45,847 bases of DNA. Origin: Lachnospiraceae bacterium (GTDB lineage Bacteria; Bacillota; Clostridia; Lachnospirales; Lachnospiraceae). The notes below the pieces were generated by a model. The model searched no databases. It saw only the letters and a list, made by a program, of their open reading frames with translations, and was not told the DNA's origin. The stretch covers positions 1 to 45,847 of the forward strand of contig JAFUKJ010000061.1 of NCBI GenBank assembly GCA_017467805.1, given 5' to 3'. Within the stretch, counting starts at the first letter, position 1. Each line of letters starts with the position of its first letter. Positions 9,094 to 17,882 of this stretch are shown here, piece after piece. A program made the position numbers and the translations under genes.

Positions 9094-9938
9094 TCTTTTC
9101 TATCCTCTACCTGTATCTCGCTTTCTTTGCTTGCCTTCTGTGAAGCATTTATCTCCATCCTCTCAGCAATGCTTCTCATCTCCTCCAAAAGCTGCTTCTG
9201 ATAGGCAAGCAGCATATTCATACCATCACTTTGATGCTCAGGCATTACATATTTTTGATGTACATCAAGAAAATTATCCATTACCTGATTCGCATCGCCA
9301 AGCTTTCTTTTATATACATAATTGAAGCATAAGGAAAATACCATACCATAAATCGAAGTATGAAAAGCAACCTTAATACCCTCCATCAAAGGCGCAATAC
9401 TGTCCGAGATTTCCTGTGCTGTCCCTGTATTAAAATTGTGTAGGCCAAAGGACAACCCGATAAATGTACCAAGTATTCCCAGTCCTGTCATTGTTCCTGA
9501 AACAAGGTTCATCATATTCCTATCTATCGCTTTATCAATCACATCTCTGTTAATGTAATCTTCAATACTGCATTTATATCCATTCTCAATATTCACTGAC
9601 ATTCGTGTCATTTCACGCTGGTATTCTTTGTATCTGGAATTCAACTCTCCTACACCAAAACTGATTCCCTGCTCCTTATAGCTCTCCCACAATAAATCCT
9701 GCTCCCTGTCAAAATCTTCCTTTATCTGCTTTGACACTCTATCCAGACTCTGCATGATTTTATTTACATCACGAAAACACATAAAAGCATGCACAAAGAT
9801 AATTCCCACTATAAGAAACATACCTGCATTTACCAGGATATTGGCAATATCAGTAGCAGTCCAATAATTAAGATACAGACACAACATCACCATTGCAATA
9901 TATACATAGATTAATATTCTTTCTTGTCTTTTCTTCAT
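9069..9938 (-). CDS. MotA/TolQ/ExbB-like channel protein (ZorA-like)
   Basis: The 289-residue membrane protein has two N-terminal helices (about 8-28 and 30-54), then a cytoplasmic helical region. Two channel helices follow, with GLGILGTFIGLSFGL and GIKVAFHTSIYGMVFSL, matching the conserved MotA/TolQ/ZorA channel segments. It is the ring subunit around the MotB-like dimer encoded downstream. The C-terminal tail is short (about 60 residues), unlike the very long tail of defence ZorA proteins. SD-like GGAGG lies 11 bp before the start, and a sigma-A promoter lies at 9973-10002. Confidence 0.85.
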   Translation of the reverse strand: MKKRQERILIYVYIAMVMLCLYLNYWTATDIANILVNAGMFLIVGIIFVHAFMCFRDVNKIMQSLDRVSKQIKEDFDREQDLLWESYKEQGISFGVGELNSRYKEYQREMTRMSVNIENGYKCSIEDYINRDVIDKAIDRNMMNLVSGTMTGLGILGTFIGLSFGLHNFNTGTAQEISDSIAPLMEGIKVAFHTSIYGMVFSLCFNYVYKRKLGDANQVMDNFLDVHQKYVMPEHQSDGMNMLLAYQKQLLEEMRSIAERMEINASQKASKESEIQVEDRKEWHIEEIK

Positions 9939-9972
9939 TCTATAACCATGCCTCCATCGCTCAATATAGTAA

Positions 9973-10002
9973 ATTATATCATTTCTGCAAACCTTCTAGC
10001 AA
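9973..10002 (-). promoter_or_regulatory. Sigma-A promoter of the MotA/MotB-like pair
   Basis: On the minus strand TTGCTA (9997-10002) is followed after 18 bp by a perfect TATAAT (9973-9978). It lies 35 bp before the MotA-like start codon and beyond the terminator of the DUF1846 gene, so the pair is probably transcribed on its own. Confidence 0.65.
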
Positions 10003-10052
10003 CCTACATACACACCAAACACCGCCACGCTTCGCAAGACGGCTTATTGGGC

Positions 10053-10080
10053 AAAAGAACCACGCAGCTGCGTGGTTCTT
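10053..10080 (-). terminator. Terminator of the DUF1846 gene
   Basis: A 26-bp perfect palindrome (10055-10080; half-site AAGAACCACGCAG) lies eight bases past the DUF1846 stop codon. On the minus strand it is followed by two further T, which with its own TT arm end makes TTTT. Confidence 0.85.
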
Positions 10081-10087
10081 CAAAAGC

Positions 10088-11566
10088 TTAATAGCTTACT
10101 TTCTTATTCTCATACTGTGCTTCCATGGTCATCTGGATAGATAAGCGCTTCATCTGCTTCACATCTACAGGTGAAAGCATAACAGATGTATGTGCCTGAC
10201 AGCCTGCAAGCTTCGGAAGCTGCTCTAATGCAAGTGCTGCCTCTGCGTGATTCGCTGCACTAATAGAAAGTGCAATCAACACCTCATCTGTATGAAGACG
10301 AGGATTACGGCTGCCAAGATATGCTGTCTTCAGTCGCTGAATCGGCTCTAAAGACTCTGGTGCAATCACATCTACATCCTGATCAATACCAGCCAATGCC
10401 TTTAATGCATTCAAAAGCATAGCCGAAGTCGCTCCAAGTAATGTAGAAGTCTTACCCGTAATAATACGTCCATCTGTAAGCTCAATTGCTGCTGCTGGTG
10501 TATTCTTCAACTCTGCAAGCTTACGAGCCGCTGGAACAACTGCTCTATCTGTTGGTGTAATACCTGCCTGATTCATAATCAGTTCAAGCTTATAAATCTC
10601 TTCCTCCTGACTATGTCCCTCCAACAAACCTGACAACGCTGCGAAATATCTTCTGATAATCTCCTGACGTGAAGCCTCCTGGCAAGCCTCATCATCAGAA
10701 ATCGAACTGCCTACCATATTTACACCCATGTCTGTAGGTGACTGGTATGGACTCTCACCATAAATACGTTCAAACATTGCCTTTAAAACAGGGAATATCT
10801 CTACATCACGGTTATAATTAACCGTTGAAATACCATATGCCTCTAAATGGAACGGGTCAATCATATTTACATCATTCAAATCTGCTGTTGCAGCCTCATA
10901 AGCTAAGTTAATCGGATGCTTTAACGGAATATTCCAAATAGGGAAGGTCTCAAACTTCGCATAACCTGCTCTAACGCCTCTCTTATGCTCATGATAAAGC
11001 TGTGAAAGGCAGGTTGCCATCTTACCGCTTCCTGGTCCTGGTGCTGTAATAACTACCAACGGACGTGTTGTCTCAATATAATCATTCTTACCAAAACCTT
11101 CATCACTTACAATATAGCCGAGATTATTCGGATATCCTGGAATTACATAATGTGTATACACCTTAATACCAAGCTTAATCAATCTCTGCTTAAACAAATC
11201 TGCACTTGTCTGACCTGAGTATTGTGTAATAACTACGCTTCCTACATATAAGCCCTTCTCTTCAAAGGAATTAATCAATCGAAGCACATCTACATCATAA
11301 GTAATACCAAGATCGCCTCGAATCTTATTCTTCTCTATATCTCCAGCACTGATTACGATAACAATCTCTGCCTGCTCTGAAAGCTGCATCAATAATTGAA
11401 GCTTAGAATCAGGCTGAAATCCTGGTAACACTCTTGATGCATGATAGTCATCAAAAAGCTTTCCTCCAAACTCCAGATAAAGCTTGTCACCAAACTTATT
11501 AATTCTCTCACGAATATTTCGTGACTGCGTTTCTAAATATTTATCGTTATCGAAACCTATTTTCAT
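10088..11566 (-). CDS. DUF1846 domain protein
   Basis: The 492-residue protein matches the DUF1846 family, cytoplasmic proteins of Firmicutes and Actinobacteria. Visible family segments are the N-terminal GFDNDKYLETQSRNIRERI, a P-loop-like APGPGSGKMATCLSQLYHE near residue 180, and a C-terminal LPKLAGCQAH. The GPGSGK element and an apparent Rossmann-like core suggest nucleotide binding, but no reaction is established for the family. The start is 11566, ahead of a longer reading that adds ten residues. The gene stands alone: a terminator follows, and a long hairpin-rich leader precedes it. Confidence 0.85.
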   Translation of the reverse strand: MKIGFDNDKYLETQSRNIRERINKFGDKLYLEFGGKLFDDYHASRVLPGFQPDSKLQLLMQLSEQAEIVIVISAGDIEKNKIRGDLGITYDVDVLRLINSFEEKGLYVGSVVITQYSGQTSADLFKQRLIKLGIKVYTHYVIPGYPNNLGYIVSDEGFGKNDYIETTRPLVVITAPGPGSGKMATCLSQLYHEHKRGVRAGYAKFETFPIWNIPLKHPINLAYEAATADLNDVNMIDPFHLEAYGISTVNYNRDVEIFPVLKAMFERIYGESPYQSPTDMGVNMVGSSISDDEACQEASRQEIIRRYFAALSGLLEGHSQEEEIYKLELIMNQAGITPTDRAVVPAARKLAELKNTPAAAIELTDGRIITGKTSTLLGATSAMLLNALKALAGIDQDVDVIAPESLEPIQRLKTAYLGSRNPRLHTDEVLIALSISAANHAEAALALEQLPKLAGCQAHTSVMLSPVDVKQMKRLSIQMTMEAQYENKKVSY

Positions 11567-11585
11567 ACTTTCTGAACCTTTCCTA

Positions 11586-11656
11586 TAGACTCGCAAAGAC
11601 GCACTTCGTGCTTTGCTCTACACTCATGTAGACTCGCAAAGGCGCACTTCGTGCTT
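11586..11656. repeat. Two 28-bp direct repeats with internal hairpins
   Basis: Two copies (11586-11613 and 11629-11656) differ at a single base and start 43 bp apart. Each contains the small hairpin GCACTTCGTGC. Between them TCTACA (11617-11622) pairs with TGTAGA (11627-11632), and TCTGCTTCGCAGA follows at 11661-11673. The block fills the space just upstream of the DUF1846 start, so it forms its 5' untranslated region. It looks like a small dispersed intergenic repeat rather than a CRISPR. Confidence 0.75.
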
Positions 11657-11693
11657 ATTGTCTGCTTCGCAGACTCTTTGCTCGTTATCGCGG

Positions 11694-11733
11694 TAAAAAA
11701 CAAATGCCACCTACGGTGTCGCTTGTTTTTTTA
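11694..11733 (-). terminator. Terminator-like hairpin after the ABC exporter genes
   Basis: An imperfect inverted repeat with A-rich and T-rich outer arms (11694-11711 with 11715-11733) surrounds a three-base loop. It has a T-run in both directions. It lies about 80 bp past the exporter stop codon. A possible promoter at 11743-11772 lies upstream of it, so it could also act as an attenuator for the DUF1846 gene. Confidence 0.65.
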
Positions 11734-11742
11734 CTCGCGTAC

Positions 11743-11772
11743 ATTATACTACAACTTAATTTTATCTTTCCA
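11743..11772 (-). promoter_or_regulatory. Possible promoter of the DUF1846 gene
   Basis: On the minus strand TGGAAA (11767-11772), an 18-bp spacer and TATAAT (11743-11748) form a fair sigma-A promoter. Transcription would start near 11736 and run through the hairpin at 11694-11733 and both 28-bp repeats before reaching the start codon. Confidence 0.5.
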
Positions 11773-11811
11773 CACTTTTGTAGAAAAAATTTCAACAAAA
11801 TCTCGACCAAA

Positions 11812-13623
11812 TTATGCCGTTTCTTCGTCCTCATTACTCATGTAAAGCGAATAGTATCTTCCCTTCTTCTGCATCAGTTCCTCATGATTACCCGTTTCCA
11901 CGATTCGTCCCTTATCCATAACGATAATACAGTCTGCATCCTGAATTGTAGAAAGTCTGTGTGCAATAATCAGACTAGTTCGATTCTCCATCAACTTCAC
12001 CATAGCATCCTGAATATGCTTCTCCGTACGGGTATCTACACTGGAGGTTGCCTCATCCAGAATCAATATCTTAGGATTTGCAAGAAAGGCACGAGCAATG
12101 GACAAGAGCTGTCTTTGTCCCTGTGAAAGATTGCAGCCTGACTCTGTAAGCTGTGTTGCAAAGCCCTGTGGCAGATGACGAATCATACCATAGCAGTGGC
12201 TCATCTTCACTGCCGCTTCAATCTCTTCTCTCGTCGCTTCAGGCTTAGAATACTTCACATTATTCTCTACCGTGTCAGCAAAGAGTACCGTATCCTGTAA
12301 TACAATTGCCGTATTCCTTCTAAGCTCCTCGCAGGCAATATCCTTAATATTCACGCCATCAATCAGAATCTCTCCGCTATCTACATCATAAAAACGCATC
12401 AAAAGATTAACTACCGTAGTCTTACCGCTTCCCGTAGCACCTACCAGTGCAATCTTGTGTCCTGCGCGCACTTCAAAGTTAAAGTCATACAATACCTGAT
12501 GTCCTGGAATATAAGAGAAATCTACATTCTTAAAGGTAATTACTCCCTTGGCATTCTCCATATTCTGACTTCCCGACTTATCCTCACTTGGCTCATCCAT
12601 AATGGCAAAAACTCGCTCAGCACCTGCAATCGCTGTCTGAATCTGTCCATATACCTGTGCAAGCTCGTCAATCGGTCTTCCAAACTGCTTTGCATACACA
12701 ATAAATGCAGAAATAATACCAATGGAAATCTCTCCCGTAATTGCAAAATACCCTCCAAATGCCGCAATTATCACAAAGCCGATATTATTGATAACATTCA
12801 TAACAGGTCCCATAGAACCGCCTAAAATTTCCGCCGCAATACCTACCTTTGTAAGCTCATCGGAAACCTGATTAAACTCCTCTATTACCGCATTCTTTCT
12901 ATTATAAGCTACCACAGTCTTATAGCCTGTTACCATTTCCTCTACTGTACCATTCAAATTTCCAAGGAGCGTCTGACGCTTTCTGTAAAACTTTCTCATG
13001 GCTGTAGATAGTGCCTTTGTGGCAACCACTGTCAGAATCATTGTCACACAGGACAATACCGCCAGCTGCGGACAGAGATACAGCATCATTGCCACTGTTC
13101 CGATTACCGTAAGAACGCCTGAAAACATAGAGCTTAGGGACTGGGATACTGTATTGGAAATATTCTCTACATCATTGGTCATACGGCTCATAATATCACC
13201 GTGAGAATGTCTGTCGAGATACTTAATTGGCAAATTCACAATTTTCTCAAATAAATCCTCACGCATACGTCTTACGATACCCTGACTTAATATTGCGCTG
13301 AATCTGCTCTGCGCCAGTGTACAAAGACTCTGAATACCATATACAGAAAGCATAACAAGCAAAACACCGCCTAAGTCCTCATAGCTTGCCTGTGCGATGG
13401 AATCAATTGCCTGACTTTGCAGCTTAGGTGCTATCACAGAGCATACAACAATCATCAATACCACAAGCAACAGATAAATCAACAGCTTCTTCTCTTCGGC
13501 AAAATACTGTAGCAAACGCTTAATTGTCTGTTTCCCATCCTTAGCCTTTTCTACCTTCTGCATATTGCGTGGGCCTCTGGTTCCAGGCACCTTATACTGA
13601 TTCATAGACGGATTATTAGCCAT
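11812..13623 (-). CDS. ABC exporter, heterodimer subunit with complete ATPase motifs
   Basis: The 603-residue protein is an ABC exporter with six membrane helices followed by an ATPase domain. Walker A is GATGSGKTT, Walker B LILDEATSSVD keeps the catalytic glutamate, and the switch histidine is in IIAHRLST. The signature is LSQGQ rather than LSGGQ. That is what one expects of the subunit that contributes its signature to the degenerate site of a BmrCD/LmrCD-type heterodimer. Its ATG (13623) overlaps the end of the partner gene by 8 bp behind GGAGGTG, so the two are coupled. The substrate is unknown; drugs, lipids or peptides are typical for the family. Confidence 0.9.
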   Translation of the reverse strand: MANNPSMNQYKVPGTRGPRNMQKVEKAKDGKQTIKRLLQYFAEEKKLLIYLLLVVLMIVVCSVIAPKLQSQAIDSIAQASYEDLGGVLLVMLSVYGIQSLCTLAQSRFSAILSQGIVRRMREDLFEKIVNLPIKYLDRHSHGDIMSRMTNDVENISNTVSQSLSSMFSGVLTVIGTVAMMLYLCPQLAVLSCVTMILTVVATKALSTAMRKFYRKRQTLLGNLNGTVEEMVTGYKTVVAYNRKNAVIEEFNQVSDELTKVGIAAEILGGSMGPVMNVINNIGFVIIAAFGGYFAITGEISIGIISAFIVYAKQFGRPIDELAQVYGQIQTAIAGAERVFAIMDEPSEDKSGSQNMENAKGVITFKNVDFSYIPGHQVLYDFNFEVRAGHKIALVGATGSGKTTVVNLLMRFYDVDSGEILIDGVNIKDIACEELRRNTAIVLQDTVLFADTVENNVKYSKPEATREEIEAAVKMSHCYGMIRHLPQGFATQLTESGCNLSQGQRQLLSIARAFLANPKILILDEATSSVDTRTEKHIQDAMVKLMENRTSLIIAHRLSTIQDADCIIVMDKGRIVETGNHEELMQKKGRYYSLYMSNEDEETA

Positions 13624-15373
13624 TGATATCACCTCCGTTCTTAAGCTGTGACTGATAAATCTCCTGATATACCTCACTACCAGCCAGCAGCTCCTCATGA
13701 TTACCACAGGCTACAATGCCGCCATTCTCCAACACAACGATTCTGTCTGCATCCTTCACGGAAGCGATTCTCTGTGCAATGATAATCTTTGTCTGATTGC
13801 TATACTCCTGCTTCAGGGCTTTATAAAGCTTTGCTTCTGTCGCAAGGTCCAAAGCACTGGTAGCATCATCTAATATCAGAATCTCTGCTTCGCGAAGCAC
13901 CGCACGGCTGATGGCTACTCGCTGCTTTTGACCACCAGAAAGGCTGGTTCCTCCCTGCGTTACCTGTGTGTCCATTCCCTCTGACTTTGTCTGAATAAAC
14001 TCCATTGCCTGTGCAATCTCTGCTGCATGCTCCACCTGCTCTCTTGAAGCCTCAGGATTACCCCATAATATATTTTCTGCAATACTGCTGCTAAATATCT
14101 CGCTCTTTTGCAACGCCACAGCTATCTTATTACGAAGAAGTGCCAGCGGATATTCCCTAACATCTACGTCATCCACCAGAACCTGTCCTTCCAATGCGTC
14201 ATAAAATCTTGGAATAAGATTCACAAGGCTAGTCTTTCCGCAGCCTGTCGCACCAAGAATGGCAAGCGTTTCTCCTGGCGCAATCACAAGATTAATATTC
14301 TCCAGCACCTTATCAGCCCCCTCTTCCCCTTCTACGGAGGTTGGATATGCAAAAGATACATTTCTAAACTCTACCTTGCCCTTTATAGAAGGCTCTTCCT
14401 GCAAAGTACCGTCAGCAATCGTCGGCTCACAGTCCAATACCTCCTGAATACGTCTGCCCGATGCCACGCCACGGGAAACTGACTGAAAAATCATAGTCAT
14501 ACGCATAACCGCATTCAAAATCTGTGATGTATATGTAATCGCCGCCATAACATTACCAGGTGTTACCGCGCCATTCTGCACCTCGATGCTTCCTACCTTA
14601 ATTACTGCTACTACTGCAATATTCAGAATAATGTTCATAATCGGTGTCATATAAGAAAGTAAAAGCAATACATCAAGCTGCGTATTCACAAGCTCACCAT
14701 TTGCCTTTCGGAAACGCTCCTGCTCATACTCCTCCTTCACATATGCCTTAACTACTCTTGAGCCTGCTACATTTTCCTGCATAACGCTGTTCACACCATC
14801 CAGTTTCTTCTGCAGAACACCAAATAAAGGATTCACCTTACTGATAAAGTAAATAACGCAGACCAATACAAATGGAAACGCACATGCAATCACTACACCA
14901 AAGCTCAGGTCCAGTGTTAACATGGACACAATACCGCCGCCAAACAAAAGGAAGGTTCTTACAAAACCGCGAATCGCCTGAGATACCAGCTGCTGCACCT
15001 GTGTGATATCATTCGTCACTCTTGTAATCAGAGAACCTGTCGAAAACTTATCCGTCTGCTCAAAGGACAAGGACATAATTTTCTCAAAGCTGTCCTTTCT
15101 TATATCATTTCCGAGCTTCTGACTGCATAGCTGCGCAAATACGCCCGACATAATACCGCAGAAACATCCAATCAATACCAGACCTATCATCTGTAAGCCT
15201 GTCGTAATAATCAGATTCAAATCTCCTACATTATTGTTGGATAACCCTAACACACCCTCATCCACGATAATACTCATAAGACGCGGCTGCAACAAATCCA
15301 TAAATACTTCACCAAACATAAAAATCGGTGCAAATATCGCAAAATACCAATAACGAACCAAATATTTCTTCAT
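13616..15373 (-). CDS. ABC exporter, heterodimer subunit with degenerate ATP site
   Basis: The 585-residue exporter subunit has six N-terminal membrane helices and an ATPase domain with Walker A GATGCGKTS and a canonical LSGGQ signature. Two catalytic positions are altered. Walker B reads LILDDATSALD, with Asp in place of the catalytic Glu, and the switch motif is IIAQRIAS, with Gln in place of His. Paired with the LSQGQ of its partner, these changes all fall in one of the two composite ATP sites, as in known asymmetric heterodimers. It is the first gene of the pair. The promoter region is shared with cotH, which runs the other way. Confidence 0.9.
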   Translation of the reverse strand: MKKYLVRYWYFAIFAPIFMFGEVFMDLLQPRLMSIIVDEGVLGLSNNNVGDLNLIITTGLQMIGLVLIGCFCGIMSGVFAQLCSQKLGNDIRKDSFEKIMSLSFEQTDKFSTGSLITRVTNDITQVQQLVSQAIRGFVRTFLLFGGGIVSMLTLDLSFGVVIACAFPFVLVCVIYFISKVNPLFGVLQKKLDGVNSVMQENVAGSRVVKAYVKEEYEQERFRKANGELVNTQLDVLLLLSYMTPIMNIILNIAVVAVIKVGSIEVQNGAVTPGNVMAAITYTSQILNAVMRMTMIFQSVSRGVASGRRIQEVLDCEPTIADGTLQEEPSIKGKVEFRNVSFAYPTSVEGEEGADKVLENINLVIAPGETLAILGATGCGKTSLVNLIPRFYDALEGQVLVDDVDVREYPLALLRNKIAVALQKSEIFSSSIAENILWGNPEASREQVEHAAEIAQAMEFIQTKSEGMDTQVTQGGTSLSGGQKQRVAISRAVLREAEILILDDATSALDLATEAKLYKALKQEYSNQTKIIIAQRIASVKDADRIVVLENGGIVACGNHEELLAGSEVYQEIYQSQLKNGGDING

Positions 15374-15439
15374 ACCTCAAAACCTTACTTTCTATGACTT
15401 TATGTAAATACTTTTCTAAATTAAATTATGCCTTTTAAT

Positions 15440-15455
15440 CCTTGAAAAATCAAGG
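15440..15455. promoter_or_regulatory. Palindrome in the ABC exporter/cotH divergent region
   Basis: CCTTGA and TCAAGG face each other around AAAA. On the minus strand the same bases contain a possible -35 (TTGATT) for the exporter genes, with TAATTT about 19 bp downstream. The palindrome is therefore placed like an operator. No adjacent regulator gene is seen. Confidence 0.45.
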
Positions 15456-15464
15456 GATGAGTTT

Positions 15465-15491
15465 TCTTAATAATTTCTTAAAAAATCTTAA
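15465..15491. repeat. Three phased TCTTAA repeats upstream of cotH
   Basis: TCTTAA occurs at 15465, 15476 and 15486, spacing of 11 and 10 bp, one helical turn each. OmpR/PhoB-type response regulators bind arrays of this kind. It ends about 22 bp upstream of the proposed cotH -35 box. It may also be chance in an AT-rich stretch. Confidence 0.4.
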
Positions 15492-15513
15492 TAAAAAATT
15501 TATGTAACTTTAA

Positions 15514-15543
15514 TTGTAGATTGCTTTTTTCGTATGTTAGAAT
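15514..15543 (+). promoter_or_regulatory. Possible cotH promoter
   Basis: TTGTAG (15514-15519), an 18-bp spacer and TAGAAT (15538-15543) make a fair sigma-A promoter about 45 bp before the cotH start codon. Confidence 0.4.
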
Positions 15544-15589
15544 ACCGATTGGCAGTTTATTCTATTTTAAAATGAGGGAGTATATTATA

Positions 15590-17197
15590 ATGAGTCGCAA
15601 AATTAAATTTATAGCAATAACGGTTTTACTTTTAGTATTTATACATATATCCTATACAACAGTTGCTCAGGATAATTCTATTTTCATTACCATTTTCTCC
15701 TCCGAAGACCATAGCTTTGATATTTCAGCGCAGGTTGCCGCCTCGTCAACGCAACACATCATTAATGCCTATTATGATGATGCCAACACATATTATCTAT
15801 TTATGCCAGCCTACACCAAAGACAAAAAACTTGTTTTCGAAACAGGTGACGGCATTCATTTAGCAAGTGTTTCATCAGACACGAACACTTATACCATCAA
15901 CAATACTTATCAATTGATTCTGCTATATAGTTCAAACATTCCAAGCATCCACCTTTCATTAGAGGATGACTTATCCTATATAACAGCAGACAAACAAAAC
16001 AGTACTTGCGGACAGGCTTTTTTTATCAACACAGACGGTTCTACTGCCTATTCGGGTAACTTAGATGAAATAAAGGGCAGGGGGAATAATAGCTGGAATT
16101 GGGAAAAGAAGCCATTCAACATTACGTTGACCGATTCCATATCCTTTGGCGGACTTCCTTTAACTGAGGATTTTTCCTTAGTTGCATCAAATGACAATAG
16201 CTTTTTGCGTAATTATATATCCAAAGAGATGTCTATCGCCATGAATTCATACTCTCTTAACTGTATTCATATTGACTTATATATCAACAATGAATATCAG
16301 GGAATCTATGAATTATGGAACAAGCTAACACCGAATTCTATCGGTATTACCGATTTGGAAACAGAAAATAAAGATGTTATCCGCAACCTCCCAGAAATTA
16401 ATCAGCTTACTACCGATTCTTTTCTTGAGGACTGGACTCAGGCGCCAACTGGAAAATGGTGGGATTTTACAGAGAAATCTTCCAATAATACTGGTGGTTA
16501 TATAATCGAAGTGGACTACTCTTACAGATATCTGGAAGAAGCCAGTGGCTTTACACTTGATGACGGTACTTGTTTTGTTGTAAAGTCTCCCAAGTATATT
16601 TCAGAAGCTCAGTACGCATATATTTCAGAATACGTGAATCAATGTGTTGATACTATGTACGCTAGTGTCGGTTTGGATAATTATGACGAACTATCACAAT
16701 ATATTAATATACCATCCTTTATTTCAAAATATCTGGTGGAAGAGGTTAGTAAAAACTTTGATTGTTCTTCAACCAGCCAGTATTTTTATAAAGATGCCAA
16801 TGACGTATTATACGCTGGCCCCGTGTGGGACTATAATGCTGCATATTGTAACGGCTACACCAACGATTCCATTGATTTCGACGACCCTGAAGGTTTTTCC
16901 GCACGCAATATTCCTGGTAAGTTAAACTGGTGGCAGCTATTATATTACAATGGGGAATTTTACGATGATATGACTTATGTTTATACAAATACTTTATATC
17001 CCTATTTAAATAAGCTGACAGAGACACTTCTTCCTAAATGGGAAAACGCCCTGACTGACAGTGCAGTTATGGATTCCATCAAATGGAAACGCGCCGCCTC
17101 TCCCGAAGCAGCGCGCACAGCTTATCATAATGAAGTTACATCCGTATCTGACTTCCTTAAAGTCAGAAAAGAATTCTTATATAACGAATGGAATTAA
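15590..17197 (+). CDS. Exported CotH-type kinase
   Basis: The 535-residue protein starts with a signal peptide (RKIKF then a hydrophobic stretch ITVLLLVFIHISY). The CotH kinase domain shows IKGRGNNSWNWEKKPF near residue 165, DNSFLRNYISKEM, and the late acidic metal-binding segment AGPVWDYNAAYCNGY. CotH proteins are atypical protein kinases that phosphorylate spore-coat or surface proteins. The start at 15590 has a GAGGGAG site upstream and gives the signal peptide directly. It converges on the DUF4956 and VTC genes, its usual companions; the stop codons overlap by 4 bp. It is one of only three plus-strand genes here. Confidence 0.9.
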   Translation: MSRKIKFIAITVLLLVFIHISYTTVAQDNSIFITIFSSEDHSFDISAQVAASSTQHIINAYYDDANTYYLFMPAYTKDKKLVFETGDGIHLASVSSDTNTYTINNTYQLILLYSSNIPSIHLSLEDDLSYITADKQNSTCGQAFFINTDGSTAYSGNLDEIKGRGNNSWNWEKKPFNITLTDSISFGGLPLTEDFSLVASNDNSFLRNYISKEMSIAMNSYSLNCIHIDLYINNEYQGIYELWNKLTPNSIGITDLETENKDVIRNLPEINQLTTDSFLEDWTQAPTGKWWDFTEKSSNNTGGYIIEVDYSYRYLEEASGFTLDDGTCFVVKSPKYISEAQYAYISEYVNQCVDTMYASVGLDNYDELSQYINIPSFISKYLVEEVSKNFDCSSTSQYFYKDANDVLYAGPVWDYNAAYCNGYTNDSIDFDDPEGFSARNIPGKLNWWQLLYYNGEFYDDMTYVYTNTLYPYLNKLTETLLPKWENALTDSAVMDSIKWKRAASPEAARTAYHNEVTSVSDFLKVRKEFLYNEWN

Positions 17198-17868
17198 TAT
17201 ACAGCCTCACCATCGTGAGCAATTAATGAAGTCGTTAATACATGTTCAACAGAAGAAGCTGCGTCAAGCAGCTCTTTTTGTTTGGCTGTCTTACACTCGA
17301 TAATGTAATCTGTTCCTCTCATGGTTCTGTTTCTTGACTTAATGATTGGATTCTTCACAAATGTCTTTACCGCACTAAGCAGAACAGTTTCGTCTCCCTG
17401 TTCGTCCATATTTACTACCAGCAAAACTGATGGTCTTCCACCAGGAAGAAGCTCTAAAAGGAATATTAATATCGTAACCGCAATAGAAATAATCAATGCA
17501 AGCTCATAATTCATCGCACCTAAGATAATTCCTATACTGATAGACCAGAATAAAAATACCATATCCTTTGGTTCCTTCACTGCTGTTCTAAATCTTACAA
17601 TAGACAACGCACCAACCATACCCAAAGAAACAATCAGGTTCGACTGCATCGCCATAATAATTCCTGCTGTGATTACAGGCAACACCGCCAGTGTTATTCC
17701 AAGCTGCTTGCTATAAAAGCTCTTTTTATTCGCAAGGTAATATATTCCATATATGTATAGTGCAAAGAGAATACAAATACCAATTGTTACACTCGCATTC
17801 GTCATGGAAAGTGAGTTATTCTGCATATTTTCTATTACTGTCTTCTTAATGATGTCGTTAAATGTCAT
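17194..17868 (-). CDS. DUF4956 membrane protein
   Basis: The 224-residue protein has four to five membrane helices: about 27-45, 55-75, then two in the stretch FLFWSISIGIILGAMNYELALIISIAVTILIFLLE. The conserved DUF4956 core SLGMVGALSIVRFRTAVKEPKDMVFLF lies between them. A soluble C-terminal domain of about 75 residues follows. Its reaction is unknown. DUF4956 genes commonly sit beside VTC-domain and CotH genes, as here. It follows the VTC gene by 14 bp and is preceded by GGAGG. Confidence 0.88.
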   Translation of the reverse strand: MTFNDIIKKTVIENMQNNSLSMTNASVTIGICILFALYIYGIYYLANKKSFYSKQLGITLAVLPVITAGIIMAMQSNLIVSLGMVGALSIVRFRTAVKEPKDMVFLFWSISIGIILGAMNYELALIISIAVTILIFLLELLPGGRPSVLLVVNMDEQGDETVLLSAVKTFVKNPIIKSRNRTMRGTDYIIECKTAKQKELLDAASSVEHVLTTSLIAHDGEAVY

Positions 17869-17882
17869 ATTGTGCCTCCTAA

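Noticed and set aside
8314-9938. A Zorya anti-phage system
   Set aside because: Only ZorA/ZorB-like genes are present. No ZorC, ZorD or ZorE gene lies nearby, and the ZorA-like tail is short.
11586-11656. CRISPR array
   Set aside because: Only two repeat copies, a 15-bp gap instead of a spacer of 30 bp or more, and no cas genes.
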